Part shown: in pieces, positions 53,516 through 61,151 of the stretch | Numbering within the stretch: the first letter of the stretch is position 1 | Layout: the number at the start of each line of letters is the position of its first letter | Origin: CATQHS01 sp965203375 | Lineage (GTDB): Bacteria; Actinomycetota; Acidimicrobiia; Acidimicrobiales; Aldehydirespiratoraceae | Length of the DNA stretch: 64,000 nucleotides | Reading direction: 5' to 3' | Assembly: GCA_965203375.1 (NCBI GenBank) | Contig: OZ241886.1 | Location: 1,674,001-1,738,000 of the forward strand | The notes under the pieces: model-generated | Databases searched by the model: none | Told to the model about the DNA's origin: nothing | What the model saw: the letters and a program-made list of their open reading frames with translations, nothing else | Program-made: the position numbers and the translations under genes

Positions 53516-54346
53516 TCAGCTTCGGGCCCGCTGGGCGTCTCGCAGGGCCCGGTAGCCGATGAAGGTCGCGCCGGCCGCGGCGGCGGCTCTCTCCAGTTCG
53601 CCGGAGACGGCTAGGTCGAGGTCATCGACCCGTCCGGCCGCGGCGGGGTCCGCAGCGTGGATCTCGGGCTCGTCCAGGGCGGGGCTCAGCGACAACTCGG
53701 TGACGCCGGGCAACAGGTCGGCCAGGGTCTCGGCCGCGTGGGTCCGGGCCGCCCCCCTCACCAGCCGGAAGTGATCGGGGGCGACCAAGCCCTCCTGGGC
53801 GGCCAGCGACCGGAAGGGGAAGCCGGCGTTGGCCTCCGCCTCGGCGCCCTCGAGCCGGACCGGGAGGTCGAAGGCGACGGCCAGGTCCACGAGCACGTCG
53901 AAGAACTCCGGCCGCTGCTGCATGGCCCCCAGGTGGGTGGTGAGGTGGGTCACGTCGAACCCCCACAGCACGGCCCGCTCCACCTGGGCCCGGCACTCCC
54001 GGCGGACCTCGTCCAAGTCGGCGTGGTCCCATAGGTCCTGGACCGTCCGGGGGAAGCCCCCGTCGCCGTCGAGGAGGCTGGGGGCGCTGGTGAGAGGGCC
54101 CCAGCGGAACCAGTCGAGCTCGGAGTTGAGGGTGAGATGCACGCCCAAGTCCTCGCCCCGGTACAGCTCGGCCGCGTGCCGGGACCAGGCCCCGGGCATG
54201 ACCACCGCGCCGGTGGTGGCCGCGCCCGCCCGGATGGCCTGATATCCGCCCGCGGTCGAGGCGTGGGTGGTGCCGATCCGGTCGGCGCTGACGATCACGA
54301 GCTTGGCGCCGGCCGGATGGCCGAGCCGCTCGGTCAGCGAGTCCAC
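53516..54346 (-). CDS. ChbG/HpnK (YdjC) family carbohydrate deacetylase-like protein
   Basis: 276 residues from GTG, with TACCTT six bases upstream (leaderless pattern). The metal site usually written NADDFG appears as VSADRIG, so the second Asp is replaced by Arg. The later ligands GVHLTLNSELDW and VTHLTTHLGAMQQRPEF look intact. YdjC enzymes remove acetyl groups from oligosaccharides such as chitobiose or hopanoid GlcNAc. The altered first motif leaves activity uncertain. Confidence 0.83.
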   Translation of the reverse strand: MDSLTERLGHPAGAKLVIVSADRIGTTHASTAGGYQAIRAGAATTGAVVMPGAWSRHAAELYRGEDLGVHLTLNSELDWFRWGPLTSAPSLLDGDGGFPRTVQDLWDHADLDEVRRECRAQVERAVLWGFDVTHLTTHLGAMQQRPEFFDVLVDLAVAFDLPVRLEGAEAEANAGFPFRSLAAQEGLVAPDHFRLVRGAARTHAAETLADLLPGVTELSLSPALDEPEIHAADPAAAGRVDDLDLAVSGELERAAAAAGATFIGYRALRDAQRARS

Positions 54347-54400
54347 GGGGCCAAGGTACCCGACGGCCCTCGGGAGAGGCCGTGGATCGGCGGGTCCGGG

Positions 54401-54937
54401 TCAGTTAAGGGGCATGTCGGGCCCGCCGCAGGCGCCCCACAGGCCCAGCCCGGCCGAGCGGGCCCGGGCCTCGGCCGCGCTGAACGCGGCTTCGTAGGAT
54501 CGATTGGGCTCGATGGAGAGGGCCGCAGCGTGGCCGGAGGCCACCATCTCCAGGTTGACGAACAGCTCGTCGCCGGAGCGCATCACGTAGGCCAGCAGCC
54601 TCCCGTAGTGGTCCCGGGCCTCGGCGTCGAGAACGAGGGTGACGGGCGTTCCCACGGGCAGCAGGCTCTCGAGGTGGCCCGACGCCTCGGCGCCGTAGCA
54701 CTGCTCGGGCCGGTTCGGATCAACCGTCTCGGGAGTGTCGATGCCGGTGAGCCTGACCGTTTCGGCCCCCGAGTCCAAGGCCACCACGATGGTGTCGCCG
54801 TCGACGACGCTCTCCACCGCCGCGTTGGGGGCGAAGGAGCCGTACTCCTCGCCAGGCTCGGCGTCAGCTTCCGGTCCGGCCTTGCCGCATCCGACCAGCA
54901 TGATAAAACCCGCCAACCCTAAAATGGCATGTTTCAC
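54401..54937 (-). CDS. Thermonuclease (SNase)-like lipoprotein
   Basis: 178 residues from GTG at 54937; a TTG at 54946 would add three. The signal ends in the lipobox IMLVGCG. The SNase domain has VVDGDTIVV, RLTGIDTPET (catalytic-region Asp and Glu), RDHYGRLLAYV (Arg/Tyr) and EARARSAGLGLWG. It is probably an exported, membrane-anchored nuclease that degrades nucleic acid outside the cell. TATATT on the minus strand, eight bases before the GTG, is a good -10. The start region is AT-rich. Confidence 0.88.
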   Translation of the reverse strand: MKHAILGLAGFIMLVGCGKAGPEADAEPGEEYGSFAPNAAVESVVDGDTIVVALDSGAETVRLTGIDTPETVDPNRPEQCYGAEASGHLESLLPVGTPVTLVLDAEARDHYGRLLAYVMRSGDELFVNLEMVASGHAAALSIEPNRSYEAAFSAAEARARSAGLGLWGACGGPDMPLN

Positions 54938-55072
54938 GATATTCAAATATAAAAGCTGATGTTTCAGTTTATCCCCGATTTGGGGTGAAAGGGGCCCGGT
55001 GGTTCCGGGTCGGGGTCGGGGAGAGGCGCAAGGCGGCGAACGGCTGAGCGTCGGCCGGACCGGCGGTCCCGG

Positions 55073-55237
55073 TCAGGCGGCGGTGGCCAGGGGGTCGGCG
55101 GCTCGGTCGCGGGCTTGGTGGAGGATGCGGCGGGCCCTGGCCACCTCGCGGCGGCCGCGCTCGCGGGTGGCGGGATCGAGGCGCCACTCCGGTTCGACCC
55201 GGGCCTCGGCGTGGATGAGGACGAGCTGATCGGTCAT
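55073..55237 (-). CDS. Small conserved actinobacterial protein (54 aa)
   Basis: An ATG at 55237 opens 54 codons: MTDQLVLIHAEARVEPEWRL, then a basic helix (RERGRREVARARRILHQARD). Short proteins with a WRLD...TR..GRR.VA.AR pattern are common in actinobacteria and have no known role. GATGGAG precedes the ATG at close spacing. Intergenic 54947-55072 shows nothing else. Confidence 0.55.
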   Translation of the reverse strand: MTDQLVLIHAEARVEPEWRLDPATRERGRREVARARRILHQARDRAADPLATAA

Positions 55238-55369
55238 GACTCCATCATGGCCAGGGGGTGTGACAGTGGCCCCCGGCCCGCCGCCGTTTCGGCTTGCGCC
55301 CGCCTTCGCTCAGGCGGTTGCGGACCGTCCGGCTTGCGCCCGCCGCCGGGGGCCGCGACCCTGGCGGCC

Positions 55370-56329
55370 ATGCAGCGCCACGGCATCACCATCCCCCTGT
55401 CGGGTCCCCTTCACGCCCAGCGGGAAGCCATCGCCGGGCTCTCCGACCTCGGCTACACCGACGCCTGGTCGGCCGAGGCCGACGGGTGCGACGGCCTCAC
55501 CCCGCTGGCCCTGGCCTCGGCGTGGGCCCCGGGCCTGCGGCTCGGAACCGCCATCCTGCCCGTCTTCACCCGGGGCCCGGCCCTGCTGGCCCAGTCGGCC
55601 GCGGCCATGGCCTCGGCCGCGCCGGGGAGGTTCGTGCTAGGCATCGGGACGTCGTCCAACGTGATCGTCGAGTCTTGGAACGGGATCCCGTTCCAAGACC
55701 CCTACAAGCGGGCCCGCGACACCCTGCGGTTCCTGAAGGCCGCCTTCGCCGGCGGCAAGGTCACCGAGGACTACGACACCTTCTCGGTGCGGGGATTCCG
55801 GCTGCGGGTGCCCGTCGCCGAGCCGCCGCCCGTCCTGCTGGCCGCCCTGCGGGAGCAGATGCTGGGCCTGGCCGGGCGGGAGGCCGACGGTGCCATCGTC
55901 AACTGGCTCTCGCCCGCCGACGCCAGCCGGGTGTCCGGCATCGTGCGGGCGGAGAACCCCGCCGCGGAGATCGCAGCCCGCCTTTTCGTCATCGCCACCC
56001 CGGACCGGGAGAAGGCTCTGGCCGCCGCCCGCTTCCTGCTGGCCGCCTATGTGAACGTGCCGGTTTACAAGGCCTTCCACCAATGGCTGGGCCGGGGCGA
56101 CGCCCTGGGCGAGCACTGGGAGCAGTGGGAGGCCGGCGACCGCCGGGGGGCGCTGGCCAAGATACCCGAGGCCGTGGTGGACGATCTGGTCACACACGGC
56201 TCCTTCGAGCAGTGCCGGGCCCGGGTGGCCGCCTACATCGCCAGCGGGGTGTCCTGCCCCGTGCTGGCCCTGATCCCCGTCGAGGGCGCCGACGAGGCCG
56301 AGGTCATCCGGGCCCTGGCCCCCTCCTAG
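55370..56329 (+). CDS. LLM-class (probably F420-dependent) oxidoreductase
   Basis: 319 residues from ATG. A luciferase-like TIM barrel: LSDLGYTDAWSAEADG, LRLGTAILPVFTRGPALLAQSAAAM, RFVLGIGTSSNVIVESWNG, then DGAIVNWLSP and a C-terminal helix. The pattern matches the F420-dependent N5,N10-methylene-H4MPT-reductase-like group of actinobacteria; FMN use cannot be excluded. The 130 bp before it contain a repeated CGGCTTGCGCCCGCC. Confidence 0.9.
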   Translation: MQRHGITIPLSGPLHAQREAIAGLSDLGYTDAWSAEADGCDGLTPLALASAWAPGLRLGTAILPVFTRGPALLAQSAAAMASAAPGRFVLGIGTSSNVIVESWNGIPFQDPYKRARDTLRFLKAAFAGGKVTEDYDTFSVRGFRLRVPVAEPPPVLLAALREQMLGLAGREADGAIVNWLSPADASRVSGIVRAENPAAEIAARLFVIATPDREKALAAARFLLAAYVNVPVYKAFHQWLGRGDALGEHWEQWEAGDRRGALAKIPEAVVDDLVTHGSFEQCRARVAAYIASGVSCPVLALIPVEGADEAEVIRALAPS

Positions 56330-56411
56330 CCGGTGAGGTCCGCCACGGCGCAACCGCGGCAGCGCCGCCCACACCCACCGCCTGCCGTCAACACTGGGAC
56401 GACAAGGCCAT

Positions 56412-57179
56412 CTAGGGCGCCAATGGCCGCTCGGCCGCCGGTCCGGCCAGGGCGGCCCGCAGGTGCTGGGTCAGGTCTTCGAGCCTTGTTCGGGCGTTGA
56501 GCCCGCTGGTGGAGGGCATCACGTAGACCGGGGCCGGCCCCAGCCCGCGGTCCTGCCATCCGGCCGAGGCGCCCCGATCGGCGGCGGCCCGCCAGCCGGA
56601 CAGGCCCACCATGCACACCGCCTCGGGCCGGAGCCACTCGCACAGCCGCTGCACCCGGGCCAGGCCCGCCCGGTACTCGGACCGGCTCACCTCGGCCGCC
56701 CGGGCCGTGACCCGCTTCACCAGGTCGGTCATCCCCATCCGGTCGGCGACCAGGGCCCGGCGGGGGTCGCGGTCGGCCGAGGCCAGCCCGGCGGCCAGCG
56801 CCGCGGGCCAGAACCGGTTGCCGGGGCGGCCGAAGCCCACGCCGGTGTCGGCCGCCCACGGGCTCGGGTTCAGCCCGCACACCAGCAGCCGCATTCCCGC
56901 CCCCACCGTGTCGGCCAGGGTGAGGTCCCGGCGGAGCACCAGGCCCCGGCCCCGCGAGCGCACGACGGTGAACCCGGCCCCGGCCACCGCATCGCGGCGC
57001 CGCTCGGGATAGGGGAGGGCGCCTTCGATCCCGGTCACCTCCACCGTGTCGCCGACGGCCATCGACCGGTGCAGGTCGGCCAAGGCCAGCGGCACCCCGT
57101 GATCCGGGACCCCGGCCAAGTCAGCGGGCCCCGGCGCCGGGTCTCGGTCCAGCTCGGGCGCTCCGGGGTCAGCGGGCAC
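56412..57179 (-). CDS. MUG/TDG-type mismatch-specific DNA glycosylase
   Basis: 255 residues. An N-terminal 95-residue extension (LADLHRSMAVGDTVEVTGIEG) resembles a methyltransferase-associated fragment. The glycosylase domain follows: LLVCGLNPSPWAADTG with the active-site Asn, GRPGNRFWPAALAAG, and C-terminal VMPSTSGLNART. It would excise U or T from G mismatches to start base-excision repair. The start is GTG at 57179. An SDR gene on the same strand ends 45 bp upstream. Confidence 0.87.
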   Translation of the reverse strand: MPADPGAPELDRDPAPGPADLAGVPDHGVPLALADLHRSMAVGDTVEVTGIEGALPYPERRRDAVAGAGFTVVRSRGRGLVLRRDLTLADTVGAGMRLLVCGLNPSPWAADTGVGFGRPGNRFWPAALAAGLASADRDPRRALVADRMGMTDLVKRVTARAAEVSRSEYRAGLARVQRLCEWLRPEAVCMVGLSGWRAAADRGASAGWQDRGLGPAPVYVMPSTSGLNARTRLEDLTQHLRAALAGPAAERPLAP

Positions 57180-57224
57180 TGCCGTCCGGCCCGGGCCGCC
57201 CGCCGATCGCGGGGGCCGGAAGGG

Positions 57225-58013
57225 TCACGGACCGGGGGGCTCGATCCCCAGGTCGCGCTGCATCCTGCGCATCCCGGCCAGCCACCGCTCCCGGTCGCCG
57301 GCCCGGCGCTGCTCGTAGCCGGCCACCTCGGGGTGGGGGAGGATCAGGAACCGGTCGGCCCGCAGCCCCTCCACGGCCACCTCGGCCACCTCCTCGGGCT
57401 CCATCAGGCCCAGGGCCCGGACCTGCTCGACGGCCAAGTCGCCGTCGGCTTCGGTCATGGGCGTCCTGACCCCCTGAGGGCACAGGCACGACACCCGCAC
57501 GCCCCGGTCGCCGTAGGCGATGGCCAGCCACTCGGCCAGGGCCACCGCCGCGTGCTTGGTGGCCGCGTAGGGGGCGTTGCCCAGGTTGGTGAGCAGGCCA
57601 GCCGCGGAGGCGGTGACCAGCAGATGCCCCGACCCCCGCTCCAGCCAGCGGGGCAGAAGATGGCGGCACGCGATGACGTGCGCCATCAGGTTCACCGACC
57701 AGAAGCGGGTCCAGGCCTCGTCGGACAGCTCCACGCCGCCGGCCGGCCCGCCGATGCCGGCGTTGCCGCACCACAGCTCCAGGGGGCCCAGGTCCCGCTC
57801 CACCCGCTGGATCAGGCCGGCCACCGCGGCCTCGTCGGTGACGTCGGCCTCGACCCCCAGCCCGCCGATCTCGCCGGCCGCGGCCCGGGCCCCCGGCCCG
57901 TCGAGGTCGGCCACCGCCACCGTCGCCCCCTGCCGGCTCAGCTCGCGGGCCAGGGCCCGGCCGATCCCGCTCGCCCCTCCGGTGACGACGGCCACGATCC
58001 CCTCCAACTCCAC
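57225..58013 (-). CDS. Short-chain dehydrogenase/reductase (SDR) behind a C14 tract
   Basis: 262 residues from GTG. The sequence shows VVTGGASGIGRALARELS, NAGIGGPAG, TASAAG (Ser) and YAATK (Tyr/Lys). TAACAT six bases before the GTG gives a leaderless promoter. A run of fourteen Cs (minus strand) lies 18 bp further upstream, over the expected -35. The substrate is unknown. Confidence 0.9.
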   Translation of the reverse strand: MELEGIVAVVTGGASGIGRALARELSRQGATVAVADLDGPGARAAAGEIGGLGVEADVTDEAAVAGLIQRVERDLGPLELWCGNAGIGGPAGGVELSDEAWTRFWSVNLMAHVIACRHLLPRWLERGSGHLLVTASAAGLLTNLGNAPYAATKHAAVALAEWLAIAYGDRGVRVSCLCPQGVRTPMTEADGDLAVEQVRALGLMEPEEVAEVAVEGLRADRFLILPHPEVAGYEQRRAGDRERWLAGMRRMQRDLGIEPPGP

Positions 58014-58019
58014 GGGCCG

Positions 58020-58057
58020 ATGTTAGGACGGCCCCGGCGGCCAGGGGGGGGGGGGGG
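58020..58057 (-). promoter_or_regulatory. SDR promoter with homopolymeric C14 tract
   Basis: On the minus strand a run of 14 Cs (58057-58044) precedes TAACAT (58025-58020), which precedes the GTG by six bases. With a 17-bp spacer the -35 hexamer would begin at the edge of the C run. Length change would alter what lies at and above -35 rather than the spacer. Confidence 0.45.
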
Positions 58058-58061
58058 ACCG

Positions 58062-58235
58062 GGTGCCGGCGATGTTGTGGCCGACGGCACGGGGCCCGCC
58101 GTTCTCGCGGAGGGTGCCCGCCGTAGGCGCCGCACCGGCGCCGGCGGTGTTGTGGCCGACGGCACGGGGCCCGCCGTTTTCGCGGAGGGCGCCGCACCGG
58201 CGCCGGCGGTGTTGTGGCCGACGGCACGGCCGGGT
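58062..58235 (+). repeat. Degenerate tandem repeat, 62-75 bp units
   Basis: GTTGTGGCCGACGGCACGG occurs at 58074, 58149 and 58211. The units share GGGCCCGCCGTT-TCGCGGAGGG and GCGCCGCACCGGCGCCGGCG. No gene is evident in 58058-58342 apart from GGAGG shortly before the start at 58343. Confidence 0.8.
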
Positions 58236-58342
58236 TGGCGGCGCGGGCGGCGCCCGTTCCACGCGATGTCGGCGCGAGCGGGTAAGGTTCGGCCCCACGG
58301 GAAAGAGTTCGCGATCCGTCGCGAGTCGAAGCGGAGGCCAGG

Positions 58343-58561
58343 GTGAACGACACGATCGAAATGGTCGAGACAAAGCCGATCCCCGAGGCGGTGGCCCTGA
58401 TCGACGACGGCCTCAGCCGGGTCCAGCGGCGCGACATCATCCCCGCCATCGAGGTGGTCGACCTGTTGCTGGACGTGCGGTCCCTGCTGGACGGAAAGAC
58501 TTTGGACGGAAAGACAGACGAGCAGACCCTGGCCTCGGCCGTTCCCGTCGAGACGGCCTGA
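58343..58561 (+). CDS. Small acidic protein (72 aa) of unknown function
   Basis: GTG at 58343 with GGAGG seven bases upstream. The product is helix-forming and acidic: IPEAVALIDDGLSRVQRRDI, then VVDLLLDVRSLL, and a short LDGKTLDGKTD duplication. No signal peptide or membrane segment is seen. I do not recognise the family. Its last codons (GTTCCCGTCGAGACGGCCTGA) resemble the unit of the minisatellite that follows. Confidence 0.65.
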   Translation: MNDTIEMVETKPIPEAVALIDDGLSRVQRRDIIPAIEVVDLLLDVRSLLDGKTLDGKTDEQTLASAVPVETA

Positions 58562-58647
58562 GCCTCACTTCCACCGTGGCCGCGGAGACGGCCTGAGCTT
58601 CAGCGCTGCCGTCCACGTCGCGACGGCCTAGGCCCACACCGCCCACA

Positions 58648-58870
58648 GAGACGGCCCGAGCCTCGACGCTGCCGTTCCCGTCGAGACGGCCCGAGCCTCG
58701 ACGCTGCCGTTCCCGTCGAGACGGCCCGAGCCTCGACGCTGCCGTTCCCGTCGAGACGGCCCGAGCCTCGACGCTGCCGTTCCCGTCGAGACGGCCCGAG
58801 CCTCGACGCTGCCGTTCCCGTCGAGACGGCCCGAGCCTCGACGCTGCCGTTCCCGTCGAGACGGCCCGAG
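58648..58870 (+). repeat. 35-bp minisatellite, six full copies plus a partial
   Basis: Units start at 58648, 58683, 58718, 58753, 58788, 58823 and 58858 with GAGACGGCCCGAGCCTCG, continue ACGCTGCCGTTCCCGTC, and are essentially identical. Degenerate forebears lie at 58544-58647, overlapping the end of the preceding gene. Thirty-five is not a multiple of three, so the array is not coding by design. Confidence 0.95.
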
Positions 58871-58914
58871 CCCAAACCACCCGCAGCGGCGGCGGATGCC
58901 GAGCTAGCGTCGGG

Positions 58915-59655
58915 TCAGCGCAGCAGCCGTCGGGCGACGGCGCCCAGCGCGGCTCCGACGGCCACGCCCCCGATCACGTCGCTGGCGTGGTGGATGCGCA
59001 CGTGGATCCGGCTGGCGGCCACCAGCGCGGCCAGCCCGTATACCGCTGGCCCCCACCACCGGCCTTTCGCCTGACGCGACAACATCGCCGCCGCCACCAT
59101 GGCCGCGCTGGCGTGTCCGCTGGGGAAACTGGTGGTGCGAGGCTGGCGTAGCCGGTGGGGGCGGGGTTGGTCGGGAACGGGCCGCCGCCGCTGGAAGGTC
59201 CACTTGACCGGGCCGTTCACCAAGGCTGACTCTGCCCCCAGCGCGCCGCTCAGTTTCAAGGCGTCACCGGGCCGCCGCCGGGCTGCGGCCGCGGCCGCCC
59301 CCAGTCCGTGCCACAGGATCGAGTGGTTGGCCGCCTCGGAGGCGGCGTAGAACAACCGGTCAGCCCAGGCCCGGCCCCGCAGACGGCGGTCCCACCAGGC
59401 GTCGACGGCCGCGTCGGCGCAGTCCAGGGCCGCCATGAGCCCGCCGGGCGCCGATTCCGATTCGCCGGGTTTCTGAGTCTGCCCAAAAGCCGAGTCCGGC
59501 GATCCGACCGAGGTGTCGGCCGCCGGTCCCGATTCAGCGGGTTCGGGCTTTTCCGCAGCGATGGTCGAGCCATGGCGCGAGTCGAGGCGGGGCTGCGGGT
59601 CCGATTCAGCGGGTTCAGGTTGGTCGAGGTCAGGAGTCGGGAGCCGGGTCGCCAC
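58915..59655 (-). CDS. PAP2-family phosphatase
   Basis: 246 residues from GTG at 59655, which overlaps the upstream gene's end by 26 bases. The first 75 residues are a disordered, acidic tail with repeated PEPAES. The PAP2 signature then follows: KWTFQRRRP, PSGHAS and SRIHVRIHHASDVIGG, with the catalytic His residues. Hydrophobic helices surround them. It probably dephosphorylates a prenyl or phosphatidyl phosphate. Translational coupling to the prenyl-reductase-like gene suggests isoprenoid lipid chemistry. Start at the internal ATG (59436) is possible. Confidence 0.85.
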   Translation of the reverse strand: MATRLPTPDLDQPEPAESDPQPRLDSRHGSTIAAEKPEPAESGPAADTSVGSPDSAFGQTQKPGESESAPGGLMAALDCADAAVDAWWDRRLRGRAWADRLFYAASEAANHSILWHGLGAAAAAARRRPGDALKLSGALGAESALVNGPVKWTFQRRRPVPDQPRPHRLRQPRTTSFPSGHASAAMVAAAMLSRQAKGRWWGPAVYGLAALVAASRIHVRIHHASDVIGGVAVGAALGAVARRLLR

Positions 59656-61030
59656 GATGCCCGAGGGTACGGTCCCCGAACGGGCCCGGGCGGTTGAAGG
59701 TGTTGGCCCGCCACCGGCGGGGTGTGGCCAGCGCCGCCCGCGGGTAGTCCTCGAACATCCACCGGGCGAAGTTCCGCCGGGTCCAAGCGGTGGCACCTGC
59801 CGCCCGCAAACCGGCCCGGGCGGTTAGGGGTCGAGCCAGCAGGGCGGCAATGGCCCGGGCCATCCGGTCGTCAGCCGTCAGCTCGCGCCTCACCGCCCGC
59901 TCGTAGGCGGCGGCCACCCCGGCGCCTCCGTCCCCGTCCCGGTCGTAGGCGGGGGCCGACCCGGTGCCTACTTCTCCGTTCCCGGACTCGCTGACGGCCA
60001 CCCTCGCGCCGTCCCCGTTCTCGTTCTCAGAGGCGGCTGCCCTCGCGCCGTTCCCGTTTTCGTTCTCGGTGGCGGCGATGATGGCTTCGGCGGCCAGGCG
60101 GCCGGTGAGCAGGGCCTGGCCGATCCCCTCGCCGGTCATGGGGTCGGTGGCCGCGGCCGCGTCCCCGACGAACAGGGTCCGGGGACCGGTGAGCCGGATG
60201 CGGCCGATCCGGGCCGGAATCGGCCACGACCGGTGAGGGCTCTCGGGCTCGGCGCCGGGGCCCAGCACCCGGCGCAGGTGGGGGCGGGCCAGCAGGTCCG
60301 ACCAGATCCGGCCCATGTCCCCGATCCGGCGGCGGCCGTCCCGGCGGATGCCGAAGCCGACGTTGGCCCGGCCGTCCGGCAGCGGGAAGGACCAGGCGTA
60401 GGCGGGCAGCAGATCGGCCTCGAACCACACGAACATCTCCTCGGCCGCCTCGGGGCCCACGCCGCCGAAGTACTGGCGGAAGGCGTGCCATTCGCCCCGG
60501 TACCCCGGCGAGTCGCAGCCCAGCGCCTTGCGCAGGGGCGACCACATGCCGTCGGCCCCGACGGCCCAGCGGGCGGTGACCGGGCCCAGGCCCTCTATGT
60601 CGGCCGTGACCGCCCGGCCGCCGTCGGAAACGCCGGCGCCGGCCAGCCCGCAGCCGTCGGCCACCCGGGCGCCCGCGGCCCGGGCCAGCTCCACTAGGGC
60701 GGCGTCGAGGTCGGTCCGCCGGGCCACCGCCGCGTAGACGCCGTCGGCGGGCAGGGGGAAGGTCTGCTCCCGCCCCGAGGGCGAGCGAACGGTGGCGGCC
60801 CCCACCGGCTGCCACGACCGCGCCGCGTCCGGGCGGAACCCGATCCTCTCCAGCTCCCGCAGGGCCAGGGTGGTGAGGCCGTCGCCGCAGCACTTGTCGC
60901 GGGGGAAGGAGGCCCGGTCCACCACCAGGGTGTCCAGGCCGGCCCGGGCGGCGTGGACGGCTGCGGCAGCGCCGGCCGGCCCGGCCCCCACCACCAGCAA
61001 ATCGACCCGCCGCCCCGCCCCCCGGCCCAT
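59630..61030 (-). CDS. Geranylgeranyl-reductase-family FAD protein
   Basis: 466 residues from ATG at 61030. The FAD fold is VDLLVVGAGPAGAAAAVHAA. The family motif DKCCGDGLTTLAL and the second FAD site LFVGDAAAATDPMTGEGIGQAL are intact. Such enzymes reduce prenyl chains or act in related redox. A 50-residue Glu/Asn/Gly-rich insertion with repeated SENENGDGAR-like units (about 320-375) interrupts the segment between AAEAIIAA and YERAVRRELT. It is upstream of, and overlapping, the PAP2 gene. An unusual inverted repeat lies before it. Confidence 0.88.
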   Translation of the reverse strand: MGRGAGRRVDLLVVGAGPAGAAAAVHAARAGLDTLVVDRASFPRDKCCGDGLTTLALRELERIGFRPDAARSWQPVGAATVRSPSGREQTFPLPADGVYAAVARRTDLDAALVELARAAGARVADGCGLAGAGVSDGGRAVTADIEGLGPVTARWAVGADGMWSPLRKALGCDSPGYRGEWHAFRQYFGGVGPEAAEEMFVWFEADLLPAYAWSFPLPDGRANVGFGIRRDGRRRIGDMGRIWSDLLARPHLRRVLGPGAEPESPHRSWPIPARIGRIRLTGPRTLFVGDAAAATDPMTGEGIGQALLTGRLAAEAIIAATENENGNGARAAASENENGDGARVAVSESGNGEVGTGSAPAYDRDGDGGAGVAAAYERAVRRELTADDRMARAIAALLARPLTARAGLRAAGATAWTRRNFARWMFEDYPRAALATPRRWRANTFNRPGPFGDRTLGHRGDPAPDS

Positions 61031-61079
61031 CACGTCCGCCTCACCGGGCCTCCCCCTGGTTTTCACCGGGCCTCTCCCT

Positions 61080-61131
61080 GGTTTTCTGAGCAAAAATTTG
61101 CGCTATACCGCAATGATTTGCTCAGAAAACC
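61080..61131. repeat. 15-bp perfect inverted repeat upstream of the reductase gene
   Basis: GGTTTTCTGAGCAAA (61080-61094) and TTTGCTCAGAAAACC (61117-61131) flank a 22-nt spacer holding a smaller inverted repeat TTGCG-CTATAC-CGCAA. The block is strikingly AT-rich for this genome. TCTGAGCA/TGCTCAGA arms recur at 63365-63405. It may be a terminator, operator or small mobile remnant. A 22-bp tandem repeat (ACCGGGCCTC.CCCTGGTTTTC) adjoins it at 61042-61085. Confidence 0.75.
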
Positions 61132-61151
61132 CGAATTCGGGGTCGAGCGCC

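Noticed and set aside
58648..58870. Possible CRISPR array
   Set aside because: The units are contiguous 35-mers with no unique spacers, and no cas genes are nearby. It is a minisatellite.
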